This document shows, in pieces, positions 17,618 to 26,297 of a DNA stretch of 64,000 nt. This DNA is from Methylophilus sp. (lineage in GTDB: Bacteria; Pseudomonadota; Gammaproteobacteria; Burkholderiales; Methylophilaceae): NCBI GenBank assembly GCA_030696695.1, contig JAUYRP010000034.1, positions 62,001 to 126,000 on the forward strand. Reading direction: 5' to 3'. The notes below the pieces were generated by a model. That model was not told the origin of the DNA, ran no database searches, and saw only the letters and a list, made by a program, of their open reading frames with translations. The translations under genes and the position numbers were made by a program. Every line of letters starts with the position of its first letter. Within the stretch, counting starts at the first letter, position 1.

Positions 17618-18244
17618 ATGAGCAAACCTTACGTACGTTTAGATCGCGATAATGCAGTGGTATTACTGGTAGATCACCAAGCTGGCCTATTGTCCTTGGT
17701 GCGTGATGTGGACCCAGACCGTATGAAAAATAATGTACTGGCACTGGCCGATGCTGCTAAATTTTTCAAACTGCCGACCATACTCACCACCAGCTTTGAA
17801 ACTGGCCCCAATGGCCCGCTCATGCCAGAGTTAAAAGCCTTGTTTCCAGATGCGCCTTATATTGCGCGACCAGGCCAAATTAACGCTTGGGACAATGAAG
17901 ACTTTGTAAAAGCCATTAAAGCCACTGGCAAAAAACAGCTGATTATTGCTGGTGTGGTCACGGAGGTGTGTGTTGCATTCCCTGCGTTATCTGCAATTGA
18001 AGAAGGCTTTGAAGTGTTTGTAGTAGCTGATGCTTCAGGCACCTTTAACGAAATGACGCGTGATGCAGCATGGGATCGGATGTCAGCGGCTGGCGCGCAA
18101 ATGATGACTTGGTTTGGCATGGCTTGTGAATTACACCGCGATTGGCGCAACGACATAGAAGGCTTGGCAGCACTATGTGCCAACCACATTCCAGACTATC
18201 GCAACCTGATGACCTCATACAACAGTATCAGTGCTCAACGCTAA
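17618..18244 (+). CDS. YcaC-like isochorismatase-family hydrolase
   Basis: The 208-residue cysteine hydrolase starts MSKPYVRLDRDNAVVL after a GAGGAG ribosome-binding site. The isochorismatase fold is shown by LLVDHQAGLL (catalytic Asp), the IARPGQINAWDNEDF region and GVVTEVCVAFPALS, whose Cys is the expected nucleophile. It closely follows the YcaC pattern (ACELHRDWRND near the C-terminus). YcaC itself has no firmly established substrate. It forms an apparent operon with pirin, and a hairpin follows its stop. Confidence 0.92.
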   Translation: MSKPYVRLDRDNAVVLLVDHQAGLLSLVRDVDPDRMKNNVLALADAAKFFKLPTILTTSFETGPNGPLMPELKALFPDAPYIARPGQINAWDNEDFVKAIKATGKKQLIIAGVVTEVCVAFPALSAIEEGFEVFVVADASGTFNEMTRDAAWDRMSAAGAQMMTWFGMACELHRDWRNDIEGLAALCANHIPDYRNLMTSYNSISAQR

Positions 18245-18624
18245 CCCCTCATATTCACCAAGATCCATGTGGTCTTGGTGAGTGCTAGTAACCTCTGTTT
18301 TACCATCCATTATTTACCAACATACCCTGCAACAAAATTGATTTAATATCATGTGCTTACAAGGATATTCTAAGTAAATTGATTAATTTTGGTGCGCTTT
18401 TCCTAGCCTTTGCACCACGAATGCTCTTAGCTTTTTTATGATTAAATCTGACGCTCTGCCTTGAGATAGGCTTGCATTCAGCCACTACGCACGAATTAAA
18501 CTTTTTATAGCCTGCTGGCACAAATAATGCTTAGTCAACATGCATTGCTCGGCAGTTAGTTACCACAGTATTATTTAAAGGTCTTCCTATTTTTAACCTG
18601 AAAGCTATCTCATCACAGACTGAC
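18245..18624. other. Intergenic region, 380 bases
   Basis: Holds the hairpin at 18255-18281 and otherwise nothing I can name. It must contain the promoter of the GGDEF-EAL gene. The reading frame of that gene stays open for some distance upstream of 18625, so part of this stretch could be coding. Confidence 0.5.
18255..18281 (+). terminator. Hairpin after pirin/YcaC operon
   Basis: Perfect 9-bp inverted repeat TCACCAAGA / TCTTGGTGA with a 9-base loop, starting 11 bases after the YcaC stop. No U-run follows, so termination is plausible but unproven. Confidence 0.5.
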
Positions 18625-20703
18625 GTGGCGTTTGTTCACGACCGTCAGCTCATGCTCAATAAGGTTATTGATAACCTTAAAGGCATGGTCTATTGCAATA
18701 TTTACGATGAATATTGGACCATGCTGTATGTGAGCAACGGCTGTATTGGGCTGACTGGTTATAGCCCTGAACATCTCATCAATAATCAAACCATTTCTTT
18801 TCAACAGGTGATTGTGGAGGAGTATCGCGCCTACGTGCGGGATGAAATTGCCAAGGCAGTAGCTCATAACTCCTGGTTTGAAATTGAGTATCCGCTTCAG
18901 CATGCTAAGGGCCATACAATTTGGGTAAGCGAACGTGGCTATCCAATATTTGATGAGTTTGGACAAGTACAAGCATTAGAAGGCTATATTCAAGACATAT
19001 CCGACCGGAAAAACGTAGAGGATTCGCTAAAAAAAGCCGAAGCGCGCTACCGCTCTATTTTTGAAAATGCGATTGAGGGTATTTTTCAAAGCACCTTAGA
19101 TGGCCAATACTTAGTGGCCAATCCTGCGCTTGCGGGGATTTACGGGTATGCGTCCAGCGAAGAGTTGATTCATGCACTGAATAATATTCAACATCAACTG
19201 TATGTGTTACCAACGCGACGTGAAGAGTTTGTGAATGAAATTGCGACCAAAGGCAAAGTGCAAAACTTTCAATCGCAAATCTACCGCAAAGATAAATCCA
19301 TCATTTGGATTTCTGAGAATGCACGCTTGGTTTATGACAAGGATAACCAGCCCATTTATTATGAAGGCACGGTTGAGGACATTACCGAATTAAAAAACCA
19401 TGCGGTGGAAATTGAATATCAGGCCACACATGACCATTTAACAGGTCTGCCGAATCGCTACATTCTGAATGACCGCCTGCAACAATCGATCAATTTTGCA
19501 CACCGCTATCAATCCATGTTGGCTGTCGTTTTTGTCGATTTGGATCAATTCAAAATCATCAATGACAGCATGGGACATTCGGTTGGCGATCAGTTATTGG
19601 TTGCGGTGTCTCAACTGATTTCTAGCAATGTGCGCGAGATAGATACCGTAGTGCGATTGGGCGGCGATGAATTTGTGATTTTGATTCCCAATGTACACAG
19701 CAAAGATGATATTGAACTCAGCCTGAGCCGTTTGCTTCACAATTTATCTAAACCGCTGACAATTAATAATTTTAATTTCAGCGTCACGTGTAGCATGGGC
19801 ATAAGCGTGTACCCTAATGACGGCGATGACCCAGACACATTGCTCAAAAATGCTGATTCGGCCATGTTTAAAGCCAAGCATGCAGGTAGAAATAATTTTC
19901 AGTTTTTTACGCCCGAGCTCAATGATATTTTGACTGACCGCTTTAATTTGGAATACAAATTACGGCGCGCGATTGAACGTGATGAGTTTCTTTTGCATTA
20001 CCAACCTAAATATAATCTCACCACTGGGCAAATATCTGGTGCCGAGGCATTGATACGGTGGCAACCAGAGGGTGAAGTACTCATTCAGCCGCTCACCTTT
20101 ATTCAAATCGCTGAAGAAACTGGTCTTATCGTCAAAATTGGTCAATGGGTATTAGAAACGGCTTGCCGAAAAGCCAAGCAAATACATGACAAGACGGGTA
20201 CCCATTTACCCATTGCGGTGAATGTATCGCCCAAGCAATTCCGCCAACCCAACTTTGTAGAAATTGTGCAGCAAGTGCTGAAAGAGACTGGATTAACGCC
20301 CTCCTCACTTGAGCTAGAAATCACTGAAAATATCATGATTGAGGACACACCCAAGTTTATTGAAACCTTGCAACAGCTAAAACAAATTGGTGTGAAATTA
20401 TCGCTAGATGATTTTGGTACAGGCTATTCAAGCTTTTCATATTTAAAGGATTTCCCGATCGATCAACTTAAAATTGACCGTGGTTTTATCAATGCACTTG
20501 AGCAAGACAATGCCAATATGGCGATTTTAAAAGCCATTATTTTCTTGGGGCAAAGTTTGGGGCTATGTGTTGTGGCAGAAGGTGTTGAAACACAATTTCA
20601 ATATGACTTTTTAAAATCGGTGGGTTGTGACGAGGTCCAAGGTTTCTTTTTTAGCAAGCCACTGCCTGAACATACTTTCGACGTACTCACCCTTCAATCT
20701 TAG
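18625..20703 (+). CDS. PAS-PAS-GGDEF-EAL c-di-GMP signalling protein
   Basis: The 692-residue soluble protein has two PAS domains (about 10-130 and 140-260), a GGDEF domain with intact GGDEF at 346-350 and RxxD site REID at 337-340, and an EAL domain with E474-A475-L476 and D595-D596 (LDDFGTGYSS). Both halves keep their key residues, so it may both make and degrade c-di-GMP. The start is uncertain: GTG at 18625 has no good ribosome-binding site, and ATG 18652 is a close alternative. No transmembrane segment is seen. It stands alone. Its sensory ligand is unknown. Confidence 0.9.
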   Translation: MAFVHDRQLMLNKVIDNLKGMVYCNIYDEYWTMLYVSNGCIGLTGYSPEHLINNQTISFQQVIVEEYRAYVRDEIAKAVAHNSWFEIEYPLQHAKGHTIWVSERGYPIFDEFGQVQALEGYIQDISDRKNVEDSLKKAEARYRSIFENAIEGIFQSTLDGQYLVANPALAGIYGYASSEELIHALNNIQHQLYVLPTRREEFVNEIATKGKVQNFQSQIYRKDKSIIWISENARLVYDKDNQPIYYEGTVEDITELKNHAVEIEYQATHDHLTGLPNRYILNDRLQQSINFAHRYQSMLAVVFVDLDQFKIINDSMGHSVGDQLLVAVSQLISSNVREIDTVVRLGGDEFVILIPNVHSKDDIELSLSRLLHNLSKPLTINNFNFSVTCSMGISVYPNDGDDPDTLLKNADSAMFKAKHAGRNNFQFFTPELNDILTDRFNLEYKLRRAIERDEFLLHYQPKYNLTTGQISGAEALIRWQPEGEVLIQPLTFIQIAEETGLIVKIGQWVLETACRKAKQIHDKTGTHLPIAVNVSPKQFRQPNFVEIVQQVLKETGLTPSSLELEITENIMIEDTPKFIETLQQLKQIGVKLSLDDFGTGYSSFSYLKDFPIDQLKIDRGFINALEQDNANMAILKAIIFLGQSLGLCVVAEGVETQFQYDFLKSVGCDEVQGFFFSKPLPEHTFDVLTLQS

Positions 20704-20912
20704 CGTATCCAGCTAGCACTACCCCACTCTTCTGTATACCAACCTTGTCTGACTGGCTTGTTACAAAGCACTGTACAACAGCATACCCATTTTAAGTTGT
20801 AGGCCATTTCTTACGGCAAGTTACCGCTTTCACCTATAAAACTCCTCAGCCTTAATCTCTACACTGGCACCATGTTTTATTTATATTCAAATATATTTTG
20901 GAGGATTCAATC

Positions 20913-20990
20913 ATGGGTAAATATTTAATTGCATGGCTTTTAGGCGTACCTGGCATTGTGTTGGTGTTGATTTACTTCTTTATGAACTAA
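20913..20990 (+). CDS. Tiny single-pass membrane peptide, 25 aa
   Basis: A 25-codon frame starts at ATG after TTTTGGAGGATTC, a near-ideal ribosome-binding site, and ends at TAA 20988-20990. The product (MGKYLIAWLLGVPGIVLVLI, then YFFMN) is one hydrophobic helix with a basic N-terminal residue. It resembles short hypothetical membrane peptides I have seen in proteobacteria, but I cannot name a family. It lies 45 bases upstream of the ferritin-like gene and may be co-transcribed with it. Confidence 0.65.
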   Translation: MGKYLIAWLLGVPGIVLVLIYFFMN

Positions 20991-21035
20991 ACCATCCGCA
21001 TTCTTCTTTTAACTATTCAAGAAAGTGTTCATTCA

Positions 21036-21587
21036 ATGCAAAAAAATCAGAGTCTACAAGTAACACCCTTTTCACTAGATATCCAGTCCATACGTGCCAA
21101 TGCACGCAAGCACGTAGAGGAAGGCGCACAAACGGCATCATACAGAGGCGACGTAGATGAAATTATTGCGCTGCTAAATCATTCTTTGGCCACTGAGCTA
21201 GTGTGTGTATTGCGTTACAAGCGCCACTATTTCACAGCTTCTGGTATCCATGCCCAATCCATTGCCAATGAATTTAATATTCATGCACAAGAAGAATTAG
21301 CGCATGCTGACTTAATTGCTGAACGTATTGTGCAACTTGGCGGTGAACCTGACTTCTCGCCAGATACACTGACCAAACGCAGTCATGCGGATTACGCAGC
21401 ATGTTTGGATTTGGATGAGATGATTAAAGAAAACTTAGTTGCGGAGAGAATTGCAATTGATGCATATCGTGCCTTAATACGACATATAGGCGATGACGAC
21501 CCAACGACTAAGCGTATGCTAGAGCACATCCTTGCGCAAGAGGAAGAACATGCGGATGAACTAGCTGATTGGATTAAAGCTTCTTAG
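21036..21587 (+). CDS. Bacterioferritin-like ferritin family protein
   Basis: This 183-residue ferritin-like four-helix protein should store or detoxify iron. Diiron-ligand patterns are visible in the expected order: E in HSLATELVCVLRYKRHY, E-x-x-H in AQEELAHADLIAERI, then E in KENLVAERIAIDAYR and E-x-x-H in ILAQEEEHADELADW. The C-terminus ends directly after the fourth helix. A polar N-terminal extension of about 40 residues precedes helix A, longer than in classical Bfr. It follows the 25-residue membrane peptide gene. Confidence 0.88.
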   Translation: MQKNQSLQVTPFSLDIQSIRANARKHVEEGAQTASYRGDVDEIIALLNHSLATELVCVLRYKRHYFTASGIHAQSIANEFNIHAQEELAHADLIAERIVQLGGEPDFSPDTLTKRSHADYAACLDLDEMIKENLVAERIAIDAYRALIRHIGDDDPTTKRMLEHILAQEEEHADELADWIKAS

Positions 21588-21690
21588 CGGAAAGTGAACC
21601 TTGATTTGCATACAACTTATGCTTGAAGCTTTATTGATGTAAGCCACTTTGTATGTCATGCACTTTGATTTTTTAATACGGGAGAAAGAA

Positions 21691-21900
21691 ATGAAATTAG
21701 ATAAATTAGCACTCACAACATTACTGATGGCCACTTTTATTGGCTTAACTGCCTGTCAAGAAAAAGGCCCTGCTGAAACTGCTGGTGAAAATATCGACAA
21801 TGCCGTTGAAGAAATGGGCGACAAAGTTGAAGATGCAACTGACAACGCAGGTGACACTGTTGAAGAGATGGGCGACAAAATTGAAGACAAAACTGATTAA
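21691..21900 (+). CDS. Small acidic repeat lipoprotein
   Basis: A 69-residue protein with a signal peptide ending in a lipobox (FIGLTAC), preceded by GGGAGAAAGAA. The start at 21691 is chosen for this ribosome-binding site and signal. The mature part is acidic and contains two near-copies of VEEMGDK(V/I)ED, giving an amphipathic helical repeat. It recalls entericidin-like or LEA-like small lipoproteins, but no specific family can be claimed. A terminator-like hairpin follows. Confidence 0.75.
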   Translation: MKLDKLALTTLLMATFIGLTACQEKGPAETAGENIDNAVEEMGDKVEDATDNAGDTVEEMGDKIEDKTD

Positions 21901-21937
21901 CAACATTTAGTCATTAGTAAATTATCACTTCATATAA

Positions 21938-21990
21938 CAGCGCGGTTATGTGCAACAACACTGTTGTGCCTAAATCGCGTTGATTTTTTT
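21938..21990 (+). terminator. Probable intrinsic terminator after lipoprotein
   Basis: A bulged stem (GCGCG...TGCAACA / TGTTGTGC...CGCG) is followed after a few bases by T7 at 21984-21990. It ends the lipoprotein transcript before the convergent cardiolipin synthase. Confidence 0.6.
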
Positions 21991-22042
21991 GGGGCGCGCT
22001 GATTTTTTGTATTCAGGTTTTAATGCCTGTAGTTGCTGAGCG

Positions 22043-23467
22043 TTACAATAATTTTTCGATTATCCTAGAAAACCGTTCTTTCACTTTTTCTAGAAATGGC
22101 CTTTTCTTCCATTCTTGCAATTGAATTTTTTTGGCTTTTTCTATGTCTTTCGCAAATTTTGCGTCTAATTGATTCGCCGTTTTTTTACCCAGTACCACAA
22201 CATCTACTTCTTCATTCAATGTGGCGCTGCGGTAATCAAAGTTAGAACTTCCCACCACAGACCAAACACCATCCACTGAAATCGTTTTTGCGTGCAACAC
22301 CTCGGCATTCATTTCATAAATATCAATCCCGCTTTTTAACATATCTTCATAATGAGAGCGCTGTACATAAATAGAAACGGTTGAATCTGAAAGCCCAGGT
22401 AGAATTAACTCAACTTTTGCACCCCTCTTAGAGGCTTCAATCAGCGATTTCTTTTGATCTTTTGTCGGAACAAAATAAGCTGAATTCATAACGATTTTTT
22501 TGGCTGCGTTGTCAATCGCTGCTACCAACGTGGCATAAAAATAGTGCTTGTCATCTTTAGGTGAGCTACCAATTACATGGATAAATTCATTGCCCATTTT
22601 TTCTTGCTTCGGAAAAAAATCTTGCTGATCAATGACTTGATTGGTGTCCCAATGTTCTAAAAATAGCGTTTGTAGCGCAGCCACTGCCGGCCCTTTGATC
22701 TGCAAATCAGTATCGCGCCAATAAGCCTCTTGTGCATTCTTGGGTTGTTTACTTGCACCAGAAGAACCAAATAAGGATTTACTTTGGTAAGTACTACTTA
22801 AATTCACTCCACCCACAATCGCCACTTTACCGTCCACAATCAGCATTTTCCTGTGATCACGGTGATTCACATCATGGATGTTTTCTAGGTCTATCGAGCT
22901 ATACTCAGTAAGCTTTACCCCAGCATTTTTTAAATTATCTAAAAATGTTCTGCTGATGTTTAAGCTACCAAACGCGTCGTATATCACGTTGACTCTTACA
23001 CCCTCATTACGCTTTTTGATGAGCAATTGTTCTAGTGTTTCATTTTCGTACTCTATATTTTCAAAAATAAAATACTCTAAATTGATATGTGATTTTGCTG
23101 AATTGGCCGCTTCAAAAATGGCTTTGAAAGTATGTTCTCCATCAAACAGCAATTCTGTATCATTGCCCGCAATCAAAGGTTGATTAGATATACCTTGCGT
23201 AATTTTTAGCTGTTTCTCAAGCAAAGCGGCATCTTCATCACTATCGGCCAACCGGTTGATGGCTTTATCGACACCTGCAGATGAGAAATTCTTATTAATG
23301 CCTTTGATTTCCAAGTCTTGTGTGTGCGGCTCAGCATCTTCAATGATTGTTTGGGTGTCGGGGATGGTTTGGCACCCACTCAATAGCAATCCGCTCAACA
23401 ACAAAAGAGAGAAAATGTTAACTACGTGCTGGCGAACCATTAAATGCTGACTGAAATTTGAATGCAT
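22043..23467 (-). CDS. Phospholipase D family cardiolipin synthase-like lipoprotein
   Basis: The 474-residue protein has a signal peptide ending LLSGC, so it is probably a lipoprotein facing the periplasm. Two PLD motifs are visible: HRDHRKMLIVDGKVAIVGG in the first half and HAKTISVDGVWSVVGSSN in the second, the paired HxK motifs needed for catalysis. Family members condense phospholipids to cardiolipin. The periplasmic lipoprotein form resembles ClsC/YmdC-like or related PLD proteins. It is convergent with the small lipoprotein gene and alone in its transcription unit. Confidence 0.85.
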   Translation of the reverse strand: MHSNFSQHLMVRQHVVNIFSLLLLSGLLLSGCQTIPDTQTIIEDAEPHTQDLEIKGINKNFSSAGVDKAINRLADSDEDAALLEKQLKITQGISNQPLIAGNDTELLFDGEHTFKAIFEAANSAKSHINLEYFIFENIEYENETLEQLLIKKRNEGVRVNVIYDAFGSLNISRTFLDNLKNAGVKLTEYSSIDLENIHDVNHRDHRKMLIVDGKVAIVGGVNLSSTYQSKSLFGSSGASKQPKNAQEAYWRDTDLQIKGPAVAALQTLFLEHWDTNQVIDQQDFFPKQEKMGNEFIHVIGSSPKDDKHYFYATLVAAIDNAAKKIVMNSAYFVPTKDQKKSLIEASKRGAKVELILPGLSDSTVSIYVQRSHYEDMLKSGIDIYEMNAEVLHAKTISVDGVWSVVGSSNFDYRSATLNEEVDVVVLGKKTANQLDAKFAKDIEKAKKIQLQEWKKRPFLEKVKERFSRIIEKLL

Positions 23468-23674
23468 GGTTTAAACTTGATAGCAGATGCTAATGATGAC
23501 CACATGAATAATTCATTCATATTACTATAGTGGGGTTACACATAGGACACGCCAAGTGCAAATTTGGTTGCCTGTGATATATGACTGACATGACTGTGGT
23601 TATTCCACCACGATTGATGAATGAGACGTTGAATCTGCAAACTTTATTGAACAACAGCCATTGGATGGCCAATA

Positions 23675-24079
23675 TTATTTCGCCTGCGCTTGTGTGAGCG
23701 CTTTTCTAAACCCCAACGGATCTGAAATATTTGGAATGGGTGCTTGATTAAAGCCCGTGCCTGCAATGCTCAGCGAGCCATAATTAAATACTCTACCCAG
23801 TACGCTTTGCTGTACTTCAATTGATTCAACTTTAGCAATATTGATTTCAATCACTCTTCTGCTGATTAAGCCGGTTTTTACAACGACTCTTTTATTGGTA
23901 ACGGCTAGCTCGGTAGTTTTGTATCGAATATAAGCGATAATCAGCAACACCAAGCCGATAACAACGGGCGCTAAAATGACGCCAAAGAAAATCAATGGAA
24001 ACATAGACCATAAACTGATATTGCCTTGATGCAATATCGTCTCGTCATCTAACAATGAGCCTTCGATATAGCTTGCCAT
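23675..24079 (-). CDS. Bacterial PH-domain (bPH2/DUF304-like) membrane protein
   Basis: The 134-residue protein has two close hydrophobic helices (about 25-55) followed by a bPH2-type pleckstrin-like beta domain, recognisable as LAVTNKRVVVKTGLISRRVIEI...VESIEVQQSVLGRVFNYGSL. Such proteins are membrane-associated and probably scaffold or lipid-interacting; no enzymatic role is known. It is followed downstream by the GIY-YIG gene with a 47-base gap or more, in the same direction. Confidence 0.8.
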   Translation of the reverse strand: MASYIEGSLLDDETILHQGNISLWSMFPLIFFGVILAPVVIGLVLLIIAYIRYKTTELAVTNKRVVVKTGLISRRVIEINIAKVESIEVQQSVLGRVFNYGSLSIAGTGFNQAPIPNISDPLGFRKALTQAQAK

Positions 24080-24126
24080 GAAACTTCCTTTTTCAACTGT
24101 TTTTACATTATGTATTAGTTTTAAAG

Positions 24127-24414
24127 CTAACTGTTTGCTAATTTCCGCTTCTCATTTGCTTCAAGTTGCTTGGTTGCATATTCTGCAATGGAGGCCTCGG
24201 AACGATTGGCGTATGCAATGACTTTGAGCAGCTGTTTGGGCGGGTGTGAACGTGTATATTTGGCACCCTTGCCTGCTACATGTGCTTGATACCGTGCCGC
24301 AACATCCACAGTAATACCTGTGTAGATACTCCCGTCCTCGCATTCAATGAGATACAAGTACCAAGGCTTAACATGTTTTTCATCGGTTGTAGCTAAGTTG
24401 TTTTGATGGGTCAT
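24127..24414 (-). CDS. GIY-YIG nuclease superfamily protein (YhbQ-like)
   Basis: A protein of about 95 residues with the single GIY-YIG domain: WYLYLIECEDGSIYTGIT (the GIY...YIG equivalents are YLY and YTG), the conserved Arg in DVAARYQAHVAGKGAKYTR, and a late Glu/Lys region. E. coli YhbQ-type proteins are small putative DNA nucleases. The ATG at 24414 gives the normal length. An in-frame TTG at 24465 would add 17 unusual residues and has no ribosome-binding site. Confidence 0.85.
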   Translation of the reverse strand: MTHQNNLATTDEKHVKPWYLYLIECEDGSIYTGITVDVAARYQAHVAGKGAKYTRSHPPKQLLKVIAYANRSEASIAEYATKQLEANEKRKLANS

Positions 24415-24540
24415 ACAGAGGTTATAGTAACTAATTGATATAGTGCTGAGCTTACTAGATGCCAAGACTCAATAGCGTGAATTACTATATTTTAAGTGCC
24501 AAATGTGTATATTTGGTTAATTGAAGTGGTTAAGCGCCAA

Positions 24541-24993
24541 TCACTTGCGCATATTTTCAGCAATGCTAGACAACTCACCACGGGCTGAAAAATGGACGAT
24601 GACAGATTTCTTACCTCTCAGCTGCGTCAAATCTATCTCCTGCAATTTAAACCGTTCTGCAATATCGCCCACCGGTACGGTCGTGTTATCCACACGTCTT
24701 ACCGCATCTTTAAAGCGAAAGCGTTCGATTTTTGCCCACCCAATCAAAATTGCACTGATGATGACAATAATCGCTGAATACAAACCTAGCTTATCTATCA
24801 CACCTGCATACCCTTGAAGCGCGACAATTTGAATGTGAAATAACTTTGCTCCTACCCACCAAGCGACCAGCGTAATCAATGGTAGCCACAAATAGATATA
24901 AAGCATCCAGAAGAAAAAAGTCACTGAGCTCCAGCCAAATCGGTGGGCATTTGATTGTAGTTCTGGGTTCTCTATGATCAATGATCTACTCAT
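24541..24993 (-). CDS. pgaD: PNAG synthesis accessory protein PgaD
   Basis: The 150-residue protein has two transmembrane helices (about 23-50 and 68-90) and a short cytoplasmic tail, as in PgaD. PgaD partners with the glycosyltransferase PgaC in the inner membrane, and in E. coli the pair binds c-di-GMP to switch on polymerisation. Its start overlaps the end of pgaC by 4 bases (ATGA). Assignment rests on size, topology and position as the last gene of pgaABCD, since PgaD sequence conservation is weak. Confidence 0.85.
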   Translation of the reverse strand: MSRSLIIENPELQSNAHRFGWSSVTFFFWMLYIYLWLPLITLVAWWVGAKLFHIQIVALQGYAGVIDKLGLYSAIIVIISAILIGWAKIERFRFKDAVRRVDNTTVPVGDIAERFKLQEIDLTQLRGKKSVIVHFSARGELSSIAENMRK

Positions 24994-26261
24994 GGCATGG
25001 TCCTATTTTGATGAATGCCACGATCTGGGCTGGTCCAAGTGGCACGTTTGTTGCGATCTTTCAATAATGCTGCTGGTAAGCCAACCACACTGGTGGCTGC
25101 TGAAATCATCCAGAACAGCATGGGGTACCAGATCATCCAGTAATAGTAACGACGGATTTTCTTTTCATAACGGCTATCAATAAACAAGCTCAATGCAAAC
25201 TGTAACAAGCAAGTCATGGCAAGCAACACACCGTTCCACTCCGGAATAACGGTTTTGATATATAGATAGGGCGGCAAGTCGATAAAATTACCAATCGCCC
25301 ATAACAAAAAGATGGCGCACATGACATAAGCCCACAAGATGCTCACCACCAACTCTGTGTAGACTGGCCACATGCGACGTTTTTTAATGTCTGTAAAAAT
25401 GCCTCTGAATTTCAGCAACACTTCTGCACCACCCTGCGCCCAACGCAAGCGTTGTTTCCACAAACCTTTAAGTGTTTCTGGCATCAGTATCCAACATAAG
25501 GCATTGGGTTCGTAGCGCACATCATAATAATGGGTCTGCATTTTCCAGCTGATGTCGATATCTTCGGTCACCATATTGGTGCTCCAATAACCCACCTTGT
25601 GTAAGGCAGATTTTCGAAACGCAGCCACCACGCCTGACACCGTGAATACACGGCCATACACGCGTTGCGCACGCTTAATCAGACCAATCACAGAAGAAAA
25701 TTCGCCCACTTGTAACTTGCCTAGCATGGTGGAACGGTTGCGGATTCTCGGGTTGCCGGTCACTGCAGCCACTCTTGAGCTGGAGACAAAATGCCGCATC
25801 ATCCAGGTAATGCAGTTGGGATCAAGTACTGCATCGCCATCAATACACACGAGATACTCGCTGGTCGACAACATGGCGCCTACCGTCAATGCCATCGCCT
25901 TGCCTTGGTTGCTTGCCAGTTGTACCGCTTTCACATTGGGATGTTGCGATGCAATGTCTTCTATAATCGCGGCCGTGTTGTCGCTGCTGCCGTCATTGAT
26001 AGCAATAATGTCGTAATTTGGATAATTCAGTTTAAGCAACGCACCGATAGTTTCATAAGCGTTGTGTCCCTCATTAAAACAAGGCACCAACACACTCACA
26101 TGCGGGTATTCTGGCAACGCTGGCGGCGATGTATATAAAGCATCGCCCTGCTCTCGACTAAAGTAATAGTAAAGCGCACCTGCCATCCATAAATAAGACA
26201 TAAACAGTGGGTAATAAAAGGCAAACCCTAATAACCACTCAGGCAAATCTTTGTACCACAT
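24990..26261 (-). CDS. pgaC: Poly-beta-1,6-GlcNAc synthase PgaC (GT2)
   Basis: The 423-residue processive inner-membrane glycosyltransferase polymerises UDP-GlcNAc into PNAG. GT2 motifs are complete: VLVPCFNEGHNA, NDGSSDNTAAII, the DxD-type CIDGDAVLD, TEDIDISW and the QxxRW-type KQRLRWAQGG. One hydrophobic segment precedes the catalytic domain and several follow it. It is the third gene of the operon. UDP-GlcNAc supply would come from glmU and glmS, which also lie in this window. Confidence 0.95.
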   Translation of the reverse strand: MWYKDLPEWLLGFAFYYPLFMSYLWMAGALYYYFSREQGDALYTSPPALPEYPHVSVLVPCFNEGHNAYETIGALLKLNYPNYDIIAINDGSSDNTAAIIEDIASQHPNVKAVQLASNQGKAMALTVGAMLSTSEYLVCIDGDAVLDPNCITWMMRHFVSSSRVAAVTGNPRIRNRSTMLGKLQVGEFSSVIGLIKRAQRVYGRVFTVSGVVAAFRKSALHKVGYWSTNMVTEDIDISWKMQTHYYDVRYEPNALCWILMPETLKGLWKQRLRWAQGGAEVLLKFRGIFTDIKKRRMWPVYTELVVSILWAYVMCAIFLLWAIGNFIDLPPYLYIKTVIPEWNGVLLAMTCLLQFALSLFIDSRYEKKIRRYYYWMIWYPMLFWMISAATSVVGLPAALLKDRNKRATWTSPDRGIHQNRTMP

Positions 26262-26297
26262 ATTTAAGTTTCATCTTTCATAGTAGCGTGCCTATGT

